Counted from the stretch's first letter, positions 16,465 to 25,920 are shown. The stretch is 64,000 nt of DNA from an uncultured Clostridia bacterium (GCA_934153805.1 CAKPFO010000003.1:4860-68859); one strand, 5' to 3'. The notes: generated by a model not told the origin, from the letters alone. A program made the numbers and translations.

Positions 16465-18630
16465 CTATATTTTCATACTCAATTTTACTTTTTGTCTATC
16501 ATAGTCAACATCAATTACCTTAACCTTAACTATGTCCCCTACAGAAACTACTTCAGATGGATTTTTTACAAATTTTTCACTCATTTCTGATATATGTACT
16601 AATCCATCATGCTTTACACCAACATCTACAAAAGCACCAAAATCTATAACATTTCTTACTGTTCCTGTTAAGATTTGACCTATTTTTAAATCCTCAAATT
16701 TCAATACATCTGCTCTTAAAATTGGTTTTGGCATTTCGTCACGTGGGTCTCTACCTGGTTTTGAAAGTTCATCTATAATATCTTTTAAAGTCATTTCTCC
16801 AACATTTAATTGTTTTGCAACGTCTACTATTTTTACATTTTGTAATTTTTCTTTTATTTCTTTTAGTTTTTCTTTATCTGTTAAGTCTTTCTTATCATAT
16901 CCTATAGATTTTAATAAATTTTCTGCTACTTCGTAACTTTCTGGGTGAACTCCTGTTATCTCCAATGGATTCTTTCCATCTGGTATTCTTATAAATCCTG
17001 CACATTGTTCATAAGCTACTTTTCCTAGTTTAGGCACTTTTAATAGTTCTTTTCTCTCTTTTAGTTTTCCATTTTCATCCCTATATTTTACTATATTATT
17101 AGCAATTGTTTTATTAACACCAGCAACATAAGAAAGAAGTGATGGAGTTGCTGTATTTATATCTACTCCTACTTTGTTAACAGCATCTTCTACTACACCT
17201 GTTAAACTTTCTCCTAGTTTCTTTTGGTCAACATCATGTTGATATTGCCCTACACCAATTGCCTTTGGCTCTATTTTTACAAGTTCAGCAAGTGGGTCTT
17301 GAAGTCTTCTTGCTATAGAAATAGCCCCTCTTAGTGAAACATTTATATCTGGATATTCTTCTGTTGCAAGTTTTGATGCAGAATATACTGATGCTCCTGC
17401 TTCAGATACAATTGCATAATGTACCTCTTTTCCATATTTTTCTTTAACTTCTTTTATTACATCAGCAACAAAAATTTCCGACTCACGAGAAGCTGTTCCA
17501 TTTCCTATAGCAAACATATCTACATCATATTTAGCAATTAATCCTATTAATACTTTTTTGGCTCCTTCTACATCATTTTGTGGTTCTGTTGGATATATAG
17601 TTGTTGTGTCTAAAAGTTTTCCAGTTTCGTCTATAACTGCAATTTTGCAACCAGTTCTATATGCTGGGTCAAATCCAATTACAGTTAGTCCTTTTAAAGG
17701 AGCTCCTAACAATAATTGCTTAGCATTTTGTCCAAATACCTTTATTGCTTGTTCTTCTGATTTTTCTGTTAAATCACTACGAATTTCTCTTTCTATAGAT
17801 GGTTCTATTAATCTTTTCCAGCTATCTAATATAGTATCTTTTAATAGTTGTGTATATTGTGAACTTTCACTCTTTAATATGTCTTTTTCAATTACTGCTA
17901 AAATCTTTTCTTCTGGTTTTACTATTTTTACTTTTAAGAAATTTTCTTTTTCTCCTCTATTAATAGCAAGTATTCTATGACTAGGTATAGTTCTTACATT
18001 TTCACTAAAATCATAATACATTTCGTAGTTTGACTTTTCTTCTTCATTTGATGCCTTTGTTTCTACTATAGCTTCTCTATAGCAAAGTTTCTTTATTTGT
18101 TTTCTATATTCTGGTTCGTCAGAAATGTTTTCTGCAATAATATCTAAAGCTCCTGCAATAGCTTCTTCTGCTGTTGCAACACCTTTTTCTTCATCTACAT
18201 ATTCTTGTGCAATTTCATTTATATCTTTACTTTCTGTTTGTTCATAAATAATATTTGCAAGTGGTTCTAATCCTTTTTCTTTTGCAATAGTTGCTCTTGT
18301 TCTCTTCTTTTGCTTGTATGGTCTGTATATATCTTCAACCTCTGCAAGAGTTTTAGCAAGTCCTACGGCAATAAGTATTTCGTCTGTTAATTTTCCTTGT
18401 CCGTCAATAGAATTTACAACTTCCTCTTTTCTTGCCTCTAAGTTTCTTAAATATGTAAGTCTTTCTCCTAAGTCTCTTAATGTTTCGTCTGAAAGTCCTC
18501 CCGTTACCTCTTTTCTATAACGTGCAATAAATGGTATTGTGTTTCCTGCATCTATTAGCTCTATTGTAGCTTTTACTTGACTTTCCTTTACATTTAATTC
18601 TGTAGCTATCGTTTGTATTATTTTATCCAT
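16465..18630 (-). CDS. tex: Tex family RNA-binding transcription accessory protein
   Basis: A 721-residue protein with all Tex domains: N-terminal helical region (IPFIARYRKEVTGGLSD), YqgF/RNase H-like domain (GFDPAYRTGCKIAVID), helix-hairpin-helix modules (VNINTATPSLLSYVAGV style and KLGKVAYEQCAGFIRIP) and a C-terminal S1 RNA-binding domain (GTVRNVIDFGAFVDVGVKHDGLVHISEMS). The start at 18630 follows AGGAGG; the 18660 start is ten codons upstream with no good site. Confidence 0.95.
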   Translation of the reverse strand: MDKIIQTIATELNVKESQVKATIELIDAGNTIPFIARYRKEVTGGLSDETLRDLGERLTYLRNLEARKEEVVNSIDGQGKLTDEILIAVGLAKTLAEVEDIYRPYKQKKRTRATIAKEKGLEPLANIIYEQTESKDINEIAQEYVDEEKGVATAEEAIAGALDIIAENISDEPEYRKQIKKLCYREAIVETKASNEEEKSNYEMYYDFSENVRTIPSHRILAINRGEKENFLKVKIVKPEEKILAVIEKDILKSESSQYTQLLKDTILDSWKRLIEPSIEREIRSDLTEKSEEQAIKVFGQNAKQLLLGAPLKGLTVIGFDPAYRTGCKIAVIDETGKLLDTTTIYPTEPQNDVEGAKKVLIGLIAKYDVDMFAIGNGTASRESEIFVADVIKEVKEKYGKEVHYAIVSEAGASVYSASKLATEEYPDINVSLRGAISIARRLQDPLAELVKIEPKAIGVGQYQHDVDQKKLGESLTGVVEDAVNKVGVDINTATPSLLSYVAGVNKTIANNIVKYRDENGKLKERKELLKVPKLGKVAYEQCAGFIRIPDGKNPLEITGVHPESYEVAENLLKSIGYDKKDLTDKEKLKEIKEKLQNVKIVDVAKQLNVGEMTLKDIIDELSKPGRDPRDEMPKPILRADVLKFEDLKIGQILTGTVRNVIDFGAFVDVGVKHDGLVHISEMSEKFVKNPSEVVSVGDIVKVKVIDVDYDRQKVKLSMKI

Positions 18631-18793
18631 AATTTTTATTCCTCCTAATATTTTGAACAACTCGTTTTCTTTTGTTCCCTAGCACATTATATCATATCAA
18701 ATGAATTTGTCAAAGAAAAGACTTATTTAAATTTTTATCCACTTTATTTATTTTTATATTTTTAATTACATTATCTTTTTCTGTTATTCACCA

Positions 18794-18836
18794 CAAAAAA
18801 AGATATTAAAGCAAACTTTTTATTTACTCTAATATC
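18794..18836 (-). terminator. Terminator of prfA
   Basis: On the minus strand GATATTAGAG pairs imperfectly with CTTTAATATC and is followed by a run of seven T, just past the prfA stop. Confidence 0.55.
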
Positions 18837-18851
18837 CTTTTATTCTTATTT

Positions 18852-19913
18852 TTATTCCTCTTCACCTTTTAATCTTTCAGCTCTGTCTGCTGCAATTAGG
18901 TTATCTATCATTTCATCTAAGTTTCCATTTAAAAAGTCTTCAAATTGATATACATTCATTCCAATTCTGTGGTCTGTTATACGCCCTTGTGGGTAATTGT
19001 ATGTACGTATTTTTTCGCTTCTATCTCCAGAACCTACTTGGCTCTTTCTCTCATTTGCGATTTGGCTATCTCTTTTTTGCTTTTCTATTTCATATAATCT
19101 TGAGCGTAATAGACGCATTGCATATTCTCTATTTTGTACTTGAGAACGCTCTGTTTGGCATTCTGCAACTATTCCTGTTGGAACGTGAATTAATCTTACT
19201 GCAGAAGATGTTTTGTTTACGTGTTGTCCTCCAGCACCAGAGGCTCTATAAACTTCCATTTTTATATCCGCTGGGTTTATATCTATTTCTACATCAGCTA
19301 CCTCTGGAAGTACTGCAACAGTTGCAGTTGAAGTATGAATTCTACCACTACTTTCTGTATCTGGTACACGTTGTACACGATGTACTCCACTCTCAAATTT
19401 TAGTCTGCTATATGCACCTTTTCCTGTAATCATAAAAGATATTTCTTTATATCCACCAAGACCTGTTTCGTTTTCATTTACTACTTCTAGTTTCCAATGT
19501 TTCTTTTCTGCATACATAGAATACATTCTAAATAGAGTTCCTGCAAATAGTGCTGCTTCTTCTCCTCCAGCGCCTCCACGTATTTCGCAAATAACGTTTT
19601 TATCATCGTCTGGGTCCTTTGGAATTAAAAGTATTTTTAATTCTTCTTCTATTTTTGGCATAGCTTCTTTATTAGCAAGCATTTCTTCTTCTGCTAAATC
19701 TTTCATTTCTGGGTCGTTCATCATTTCTTTCGCTTCTTCATATGCCTGTTTTGCTTTTTTATATTCTCTATATTTTTCAACTATTGGCTCCAACTCTGCG
19801 TGCTCTTTCATATATTCACGCCATTCATTAGTTCTTGAAATTACTTCTGGATCACTTATTTTTTGTGTTAATTCTTCATAACGTTTCTCTACTGTTTCTA
19901 ATTTATCAAACAT
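18852..19913 (-). CDS. prfA: Peptide chain release factor 1
   Basis: The 353-residue protein has the GGQ catalytic loop (RASGAGGQHVNKTSSAVR, about 220-237), the codon-recognition region with VPDTESSGRIHTS, and the RF1-type C-terminus KIRTYNYPQGRITDHRI. Recognises UAA and UAG. Length and order of domains are normal. Confidence 0.96.
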   Translation of the reverse strand: MFDKLETVEKRYEELTQKISDPEVISRTNEWREYMKEHAELEPIVEKYREYKKAKQAYEEAKEMMNDPEMKDLAEEEMLANKEAMPKIEEELKILLIPKDPDDDKNVICEIRGGAGGEEAALFAGTLFRMYSMYAEKKHWKLEVVNENETGLGGYKEISFMITGKGAYSRLKFESGVHRVQRVPDTESSGRIHTSTATVAVLPEVADVEIDINPADIKMEVYRASGAGGQHVNKTSSAVRLIHVPTGIVAECQTERSQVQNREYAMRLLRSRLYEIEKQKRDSQIANERKSQVGSGDRSEKIRTYNYPQGRITDHRIGMNVYQFEDFLNGNLDEMIDNLIAADRAERLKGEEE

Positions 19914-19971
19914 AAATATTCTCCTTTTTTTATTTTACCTAGCTATTATACTATATTTTTCCATTTTATTC

Positions 19972-20012
19972 AAGAGAAAAACCGCTCTTTAATTTAAAAA
20001 GCGGTTTCTCTT
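19972..20012. terminator. Terminator hairpin between prfA and a hypothetical gene
   Basis: AAGAGAAA-CCGCT and AGCGG-TTCTCTT pair around AATTT; T-rich on both sides. It ends the hypothetical gene reading leftwards. Confidence 0.6.
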
Positions 20013-20016
20013 ATTA

Positions 20017-20376
20017 TTAATTTAATGCTTTTTTTATCTCCGTTTGATAAATTTTAATAAGTGAATAAAACGCTGGCTGAGCTATTTCCTCGGCTTTTTC
20101 TACGTCCTCTTCAAGTTTTTGAAAATACCTTCCAAGCAAAATGTAAAAATCCATCTCATCTAAATTTTCAATTTCTGTATCTAATACCGTCTTTTCTTCA
20201 ATTTCCAAAGCCCTAATGTCATTACATAAGTCATCCATCCAAACCCAGGATTTCACACGGTCTCCTCCTATTATTTCCACCGCATGTTGTCTACCAGAAC
20301 TATACATACTCACTTTTGCAGCTAATTCTTCCCGCAATGCAGATACCTTTTCAACCTGTTCCTCCGTAAATTTCAT
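20017..20376 (-). CDS. Hypothetical helical protein
   Basis: A 119-residue, acidic, largely alpha-helical soluble protein with no cysteine-rich or enzymatic motif apart from a single WVWMDDLCND segment. I do not recognise it. Codon use is noticeably less AT-rich than prfA and the adjacent ATPase gene, consistent with recent acquisition. A good AGGAGG-type site precedes the ATG, and it has its own terminator. Confidence 0.5.
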   Translation of the reverse strand: MKFTEEQVEKVSALREELAAKVSMYSSGRQHAVEIIGGDRVKSWVWMDDLCNDIRALEIEEKTVLDTEIENLDEMDFYILLGRYFQKLEEDVEKAEEIAQPAFYSLIKIYQTEIKKALN

Positions 20377-20446
20377 ATTTTTTATCCTCCTTCTAATTTA
20401 GAATACAAGATTTTTTAATTAGTTTCTTACTAATTATATTATTATT

Positions 20447-22384
20447 TTACATAATTGTCAATTTATATTGAATATTTTCCTTTTCTAAAATGTCTTCTTC
20501 TCTATTAGTGCATGTAAATATTATAATTTGGTTTTGCTTAAACTCTTCATTTAAGTATTTTAATACATTTGTTAGCCTTTGCTCATCATAATATGCAAAT
20601 GCTTCATCTAGTATAATTGGCATTGTTTCATTAGATATTTCTTTTATTGCCCCAAATCTTAAAGATAAATATAATTGTTCTATTGTTCCTATGCTTAATT
20701 TTTCGCTTGAAACATATTCTCCATTTTCTTTTTCTACAATTATTCCTTCTTCATCATTAATACGCACATTTTTATATTTTCCATTAGATATTTCTTGAAT
20801 ATTTTTTGATAATTCTTGTGTAAATTTTGGAGTAACATTTTCTTTCATTTTAATATATGCTATTTCTAAAATTTCTTTTGCAAGTTCTATTGCTTTATTT
20901 TGCTCATTAAGAGATTGTTCTTTTTCGTTTAGTTCTTCTAACTCTTCTTCCATACTTGCTAATTTTTCTAATTTAGGCATTATATTATTTTTATCTAGCT
21001 CTAATGAGTGTAAAGATAATCTATCTCTATTTATATTTTTTTGTAATTCTTCTATTTCATATGAAATACTATCAAAATTTATGCTATCAATTTTATACTT
21101 TTCGCATAATAGTTTTCTTTTTGCTTCTAACTCTAAATTAATTAATTGTTTTTCTTTTTGAATTTCGTTTGTTTTATCTTCTTTACCTTTTGCTAGCATT
21201 TCTATTTGAGCACTTAGTCTTTCTAACTCGCTTTCTATTTGCTTTTGTTCTTCCTCTTTTTTTCTGTTTTCTTGTTCATTTAAATATTGTCTTTCTCTTA
21301 ACTTTTTATTTTTCTTTGCTATTGCTTGTGCTACTAATATTGCATCTATAATTATTATTGCTACTGCTACTCCTGCTATTATCATATTTTTAATTCCTAT
21401 TAATAATAGAATAATTCCTATTATTAAAGCTGCAACATATACTGGTGTCCCTTTTATTTTTTCTTTTTTACTTTCTTGTGCTTTATTAATTATATTCTTT
21501 GCTTTTAATTCTTCAAGTTTATTTTCTATCTCTTGTTTTTCACTTTTTAAGGTATGTATTTTTTCTTCATCTGAATTTATCATTCTTTCATGTATTGCAA
21601 CTTTTTCTTGTGCTATCTTTTCATTTTCTACTATCCTTTTTGCTTCCTTTAATGCCTCTAGTCTTTTTTCATTTTGTAGTATCTTATCTTCTATGTTGTT
21701 CTTTTCTTCTTCTATTTCATATTTTTTATCTTTAAATTCTTCTAATTCTCCAATTTCATCTTGTAATTTAAATTTTTCATCTTTAACAATATTTATAGGT
21801 CTACCTGTTGTTCTTATTGTTCCTATTTCTTCTACTTGCTTTTTATTTATTTTTTCCATGGCCTTTTTATATGATACATTATCATCACCTGTACCAGCTA
21901 GGTTTGCAAGTTTTTGTACTAATGTATTTTGCTCTTGCTTTTCTAGTTTTACCTCAGTTTGGCAAGATGCAAAAGTATTTAAAAAAGTTTGCTCATCTAC
22001 ATTAGTTTGTTCATAAAAAAATTGATTTCCATATGTTTTATCTATTGTAAATTCTTTTGATATATCTTCTGCAGCTTCATTATATATTTTAGGATTCTTT
22101 TTATTAAAATCTCTAAACACCTCATATTTAGAGTTATCATCTAATTCGTACAATATTTTTCCAGAAAATTCTTCTCCGCTCCATGGTTTATATCTATCAT
22201 AGTCTGAAAATTCTTTTCCTCTTTTATTTTTAGAAATTCCATATAACATATCCACAATGAACTTAAGAAGTGTGGATTTTCCACTTTCATTTTTTCCTTT
22301 TATTATATTTATATTATTAGATAATTTTATTTCTTTATTTTCTATATTTCCAAATGAATTTATTTGTAATTTATTTATCTTCAT
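20447..22384 (-). CDS. YhaN/SbcC-like coiled-coil ATPase
   Basis: A 645-residue ABC-type ATPase related to Rad50/SbcC/YhaN. The N-terminus has Walker A KGKNESGKST (about 30-39), followed by long coiled coils (about 190-310 and 360-520). Two consecutive membrane helices interrupt the coil (about 310-355), which is typical of YhaN rather than SbcC. The C-terminus has the signature LSIGTIEQLYLSLRFG and Walker B IILDEAFAYYDEQR. Forms a DNA-repair ATPase with the upstream nuclease gene. Confidence 0.88.
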   Translation of the reverse strand: MKINKLQINSFGNIENKEIKLSNNINIIKGKNESGKSTLLKFIVDMLYGISKNKRGKEFSDYDRYKPWSGEEFSGKILYELDDNSKYEVFRDFNKKNPKIYNEAAEDISKEFTIDKTYGNQFFYEQTNVDEQTFLNTFASCQTEVKLEKQEQNTLVQKLANLAGTGDDNVSYKKAMEKINKKQVEEIGTIRTTGRPINIVKDEKFKLQDEIGELEEFKDKKYEIEEEKNNIEDKILQNEKRLEALKEAKRIVENEKIAQEKVAIHERMINSDEEKIHTLKSEKQEIENKLEELKAKNIINKAQESKKEKIKGTPVYVAALIIGIILLLIGIKNMIIAGVAVAIIIIDAILVAQAIAKKNKKLRERQYLNEQENRKKEEEQKQIESELERLSAQIEMLAKGKEDKTNEIQKEKQLINLELEAKRKLLCEKYKIDSINFDSISYEIEELQKNINRDRLSLHSLELDKNNIMPKLEKLASMEEELEELNEKEQSLNEQNKAIELAKEILEIAYIKMKENVTPKFTQELSKNIQEISNGKYKNVRINDEEGIIVEKENGEYVSSEKLSIGTIEQLYLSLRFGAIKEISNETMPIILDEAFAYYDEQRLTNVLKYLNEEFKQNQIIIFTCTNREEDILEKENIQYKLTIM

Positions 22385-22415
22385 ACTTCACCTTCTCTTT
22401 TTTATTTGATTGCTA

Positions 22416-22495
22416 AATATTTATATTTTATTTATGAAAATGACGCCTTGAGAGTAAATTGTTGTAGAAATTGTAATAAATAAAATATAAATATT
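22416..22495. repeat. 19-bp perfect inverted repeat, 42-nt spacer
   Basis: Arms 22416-22434 (AATATTTATATTTTATTTA) and 22477-22495 are exact complements. The spacer contains GACGCCTTGAGAG. It lies between the nuclease and ATPase genes of one presumed operon, where it could form an intercistronic stem. Confidence 0.7.
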
Positions 22496-22557
22496 CAAAT
22501 ATATAACAAAATAAATTTAATTTCTTTGGTCGACTTACTTTAAGTTTATATGATTTT

Positions 22558-23634
22558 TTAAGATAATGCATCAATTCCAATTTCAATAGCTTTTTCTATA
22601 GTTTTAATATCTGCACCTTCTTCATTCAATTTATTTATCATCTCTTGTGCAAATATTCCTTTAAGAGTTACATCATTAGCCATCTTGTTTAAATCATAAC
22701 CTATTACTGTTTTATCTTTTAATTTTATAATATTTCTTATTTCTATCATTTTATATAGCTTGTACACATTTATTTCAAAATTTCTTTTTCCAACTAAAAT
22801 AATTTTATATAAGCTATTTTCTTGTAAATCTAATTCGTTAATTTTTTCTAATAATTCTTCTATCGTATTTATATTTGTAATGTCCAACTCTTTTTGCGTA
22901 AACTCTTTTTCATCTAATCTAATAAACTCTTTTTCTACTTTTTTGTCTTCTATATTTCCAACTACCATTCCGTGTTTACCTAGCTCATCAAATCCTAGAG
23001 ATACAGTAGAACCAGGGTATATTATATTTTTATTTTCTTCATTTAAATTGTTTTTATGTATATGTCCTAAGGCTACATAATCAAACCCTACTTGCTTTAA
23101 TTTACTACTAGAAATAGGATTATAATTTATATTTTCACCACTACTTGCATCTAAACTTGCATGTGTTATTAATATATTTATTTTATCCTTATTTAAACTA
23201 ATATTTTCTATTCCAGAGTCTTTACAATAGAAATCTTCAAATCCAAATCCATATAAGTTAAAATCTTTAGTTTCAATTTTTTCTATATTAGCAGTAAATA
23301 TTTTTACATTTTCACTCCAACTATATTTTGCATAATATGAATTTTTTAAATATGGGTCATGGTTCCCTGGTGTAATAAATATTTGAGTATTTGATATTTG
23401 TTTAAAGCATTCATTTATAAAATTTATTGTACTTTCTCTTATATATTCTTGCTCATACAAATCCCCTGCTATAAACAAATATGGTATATTATTTTCTTTT
23501 ATATATTCTATCATTTTCTTAAATGCTTTTCTTTGGTCTAACCTTCGTATTTCTCCTAAATCTCTTCTATCACTTAATAAGCTAAAAGGTGTATCAAAGT
23601 GCATATCTGCAATATGTACAAATTTCATTTGCAT
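22558..23634 (-). CDS. YhaO/SbcD-like metallophosphoesterase
   Basis: A 358-residue nuclease of the calcineurin-like fold with the metal motifs HIADMHFDTP (about 6-15), FIAGDLYE (about 53-60), TPGNHDP (about 87-93), ITHAS and GHIHKN (about 190-195). This is the YhaO/SbcD partner of the adjacent ATPase; the pair processes broken DNA ends. Confidence 0.9.
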   Translation of the reverse strand: MQMKFVHIADMHFDTPFSLLSDRRDLGEIRRLDQRKAFKKMIEYIKENNIPYLFIAGDLYEQEYIRESTINFINECFKQISNTQIFITPGNHDPYLKNSYYAKYSWSENVKIFTANIEKIETKDFNLYGFGFEDFYCKDSGIENISLNKDKINILITHASLDASSGENINYNPISSSKLKQVGFDYVALGHIHKNNLNEENKNIIYPGSTVSLGFDELGKHGMVVGNIEDKKVEKEFIRLDEKEFTQKELDITNINTIEELLEKINELDLQENSLYKIILVGKRNFEINVYKLYKMIEIRNIIKLKDKTVIGYDLNKMANDVTLKGIFAQEMINKLNEEGADIKTIEKAIEIGIDALS

Positions 23635-23656
23635 TCCTCCAAAATTTTATTATTTA

Positions 23657-23685
23657 TTGACATCTTAAATTTTCTATATTATAAT
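23657..23685 (+). promoter_or_regulatory. Promoter of antisense RNA 2
   Basis: TTGACA (23657-23662), 17-nt spacer, TATAAT (23680-23685), pointing toward the 3' end of toxin 2. Confidence 0.75.
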
Positions 23686-23691
23686 TAATAT

Positions 23692-23780
23692 AGAAAATAA
23701 GGAGCCACAAAATGTGGTTGCCAATTGTTGGTTTATAAAAACATATCTCTATGGCATTGCAGAGATGTGTTTTTTGTTAT
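23692..23780 (+). ncRNA. Predicted antisense RNA, antitoxin 2
   Basis: Starts downstream of the TTGACA/TATAAT promoter, contains CCACAAAATGTGGTTGCC, and can terminate at the ATCTCT/AGAGAT hairpin followed by six T next to the toxin stop codon. It is complementary to the 3' part of the toxin 2 mRNA. Ends inferred. Confidence 0.6.
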
Positions 23781-23890
23781 TTGCTTAACATTATACTAAA
23801 TATAATTATCAAGGCAAATGCTATAATAGTAACTGCTATTAAGGCAGTACATAGTAAAATTATTAATTGTAATAATATATTTTCTATCAT
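23777..23890 (-). CDS. Small hydrophobic peptide, type I toxin (homologue of the one at 15678)
   Basis: A 37-residue peptide, almost entirely one membrane helix, ending in MLSK. The start at 23890 follows GGAGGTGG by 8 nt, the same leader as toxin 1. The mRNA 5' segment AATGTGGTTGCCA is exactly complementary to a 3' segment, so the full-length transcript can fold end-to-end and may hide the ribosome-binding site. Homology and shared signals support a type I toxin. Confidence 0.75.
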   Translation of the reverse strand: MIENILLQLIILLCTALIAVTIIAFALIIIFSIMLSK

Positions 23891-23954
23891 ATGCACCACC
23901 TCCATTCTATGTAAAGTGGCAACCACATTCTGCTTCTCCAAATTTTCTTTGCTA

Positions 23955-23983
23955 ATTATATAAGTAAAGTAAAAAAAAGTCAA
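23955..23983 (-). promoter_or_regulatory. Promoter of type I toxin 2
   Basis: On the minus strand TTGACT, 17-nt spacer (T-rich), TATAAT, about 65-90 nt upstream of the toxin start. Confidence 0.7.
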
Positions 23984-24038
23984 TAGTTTTTAGAACATTT
24001 GTTTTTATTTTTATGTGTTTTTTTGTTTTACATAAAAT

Positions 24039-24073
24039 AAGAGTGCAGACTATTTTTAATAATTTGCACTCTT
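24039..24073. terminator. Terminator beside the DUF4143 fragment
   Basis: AAGAGTGCA and TGCACTCTT form a 9-bp stem just beyond the stop of the DUF4143 fragment. Confidence 0.5.
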
Positions 24074-24085
24074 CAAAACTATTTA

Positions 24086-24730
24086 TTAAATTAACTCTAT
24101 TGGGATATAATTATTATTTTCATCAATAGGAAATAAATTGTCTTTCATACAAATAACTCCACCATTTCCGATTTTCATTCCAAACTTTTCTATTACTTTA
24201 AAATTTTTTATAACATCTACTTTTGGATTAGCACTTTTCTTAATTTCTATTGGATAAACTGTATTATTATATACTATAATTAAATCTAATTCTTTTCCAT
24301 TATTATCTCTATAATAATACAAATATTTTCTTGCATTCATCCCTTGATTGGCATACGATTTTATTATTTCTGTTATAACATATGTCTCAAAAATAGGTCC
24401 ATTAAATGCACTTTTTTCTAATGTTACTGCATCTAAATATCCTGCTAAATAACAAGCAAGCCCAGTATCCATAAAATATATTTTTGGTTTTTTCACTATC
24501 CTAGCAATATTATTATTTGAATATGGTTGCAACAAATACACTAAACCGGTATTAACTAGTATTGAAAGCCAGCTATCACCTGTTGCACTTGTTATTCCTA
24601 TTTCGTTACATATATCCGTCATGTTTAATTCTTGTCCTGTTCTTACAGCAACGTTACTTATAAACTTATAAAATTTCAATTCATCTTGAACATTTATTAG
24701 TTGTCTTATATCTCTTCCATTTATTGACAA
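24086..24730 (-). pseudogene. Truncated AAA-family protein, DUF4143 C-terminal half
   Basis: The 214-residue frame corresponds to the C-terminal half of AAA_14/DUF4143 proteins: the linker RDIRQLINVQDELKFYKFI, the winged-helix region (ELNMTDICNEIGITSATGDSWL), and the DUF4143 nuclease-like domain (FETYVITEII; YYYRDNNGKELDLII; PIEIKKSAN). The N-terminal P-loop ATPase half is missing. The frame remains open a few codons upstream (YIENVL) and then meets a stop, so this is a 5'-deleted relic with only a TTG available as start. Next to the type I toxin, suggesting an accessory spot. Confidence 0.75.
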
Positions 24731-24797
24731 TACATTTTCTATATAATATTATATAAATATATTTTTAGAAAAATATATAAATTGAAAGGGTGATTTT

Positions 24798-25577
24798 GTG
24801 GATTTATCAAACGAAAATATTATTCATGTAAAAGATGGGAATATTGAATATTTACAATTTAGAAGATTATTAAATTATAAAGACAAAATAATACATTGCT
24901 ATACAACAAAGTGTTCAGATTATAAAGAAGATGATGGTAATAATTATAAAAATTTGTACAAAATTTTAGGTTTAGATTACTCTAAATTAGTAAAAATTGA
25001 ACATCAAATACATAGTAATTTTGTAGAAAAAGTTGACTCTGAGAATCAATCTTTTACAAACATAGATGGACTATTAACAAATAAAAATGGAATTTCTTTA
25101 TCATTAAGGTTTGCAGATTGTACACCAATTTATTTATATGATATAAAAAGGAATGTAATTGGTAATATCCATTCTGGTTGGAAAGGTACGGTTCAAAAAA
25201 TTGCTGAAATTGGTGTTAAAAAAATGATTGCTAATTACAACTCTAACCCTAAAGATATAATTGCATGTATTGGTCCTGCTATTGGTAAGTGTCATTTTGA
25301 GGTTGACAAGGATGTAAAAAATATATTTGAAAACACTTTTGATTATATGAATATTACTGATAAAATAATAGAAAAAGGTGAAATAAAAGACGGAAAGCAA
25401 AAATATTTTATAGATACAAATTTGATTAATAGAACAATGCTAGAAAACTTGGGCTTATTACCTGAAAATATAATTGAAAGTAATATCTGCACAGTTTGCC
25501 ACTGTAATATTCTTCATTCTTATAGAGCTGATAAAGAGCTTTCTGGTAGAAATACGGCTATAATTGGATTAGTGTAA
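24798..25577 (+). CDS. pgeF: Polyphenol oxidase family / peptidoglycan editing factor
   Basis: A 259-residue YfiH/Cu-oxidase_4 protein with the conserved metal-site segments (HSGWKGT at about 117-123, CIGPAIGKCHFEV, and a Cys/His pair near CHCNILHSYRAD). These proteins edit peptidoglycan precursors and can act on purine nucleosides. The start is GTG, preceded by AAAGGGTG. Single gene, ended by a 23-bp hairpin. Confidence 0.9.
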   Translation: MDLSNENIIHVKDGNIEYLQFRRLLNYKDKIIHCYTTKCSDYKEDDGNNYKNLYKILGLDYSKLVKIEHQIHSNFVEKVDSENQSFTNIDGLLTNKNGISLSLRFADCTPIYLYDIKRNVIGNIHSGWKGTVQKIAEIGVKKMIANYNSNPKDIIACIGPAIGKCHFEVDKDVKNIFENTFDYMNITDKIIEKGEIKDGKQKYFIDTNLINRTMLENLGLLPENIIESNICTVCHCNILHSYRADKELSGRNTAIIGLV

Positions 25578-25584
25578 TAATGCT

Positions 25585-25651
25585 ACACTTAAAATATAAA
25601 GTCTTAACCTCTCTTAAGCCAGATGAGATTAAGACTTTATATTTTAAGTGT
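25585..25651. terminator. 23-bp-arm bidirectional hairpin terminator
   Basis: Arms 25585-25607 and 25629-25651 (ACACTTAAAATATAAAG core) are exact complements. The right arm covers the last codons and stop of the prepilin-like gene, and the left arm follows pgeF. The 21-nt loop is C/T and G/A rich. Confidence 0.75.
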
Positions 25652-25920
25652 TAATTCAATTGTTCCTGCTTCAGTATCTTTTGTGTTATTGGGTAATTGA
25701 CTATCTTTTGCTAAATATGCATATAGCTCATTTAACTGCTCTTGTTCTGCATATTCTTCATTTATATATTTTTCTTTTGCATATTTCGCCTTACTAAATA
25801 TCCCATTTTCGCCTACTGTTAAATTTAGGGTAACTCCTGCTAGTATTACTAGAACCATTATAGTGATTACAAGTGCAATTAACGTTATTCCTCTTTGCTT
25901 TTTATTTGATTTTTACACAT
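25637..25920 (-). pseudogene. Prepilin-like protein with N-terminal frameshift
   Basis: The intact-looking reading frame starts only at an internal codon, but the upstream sequence in the same frame encodes KKQRGITLIALVITIMVLVI, a class III (type IV pilin) leader and hydrophobic helix, then NLTVGENGIFSKAKYAKEKY. AAAGGAGG and an ATG at 25918-25920 lie upstream but in another frame: one A is missing in the A-rich run near 25905-25912. Restoring it yields MCKKSNKKQRGIT. The mature part is short (about 70 residues). Divergent from the XRE gene at 26058. Either a real frameshift or a sequencing slip. Confidence 0.65.
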
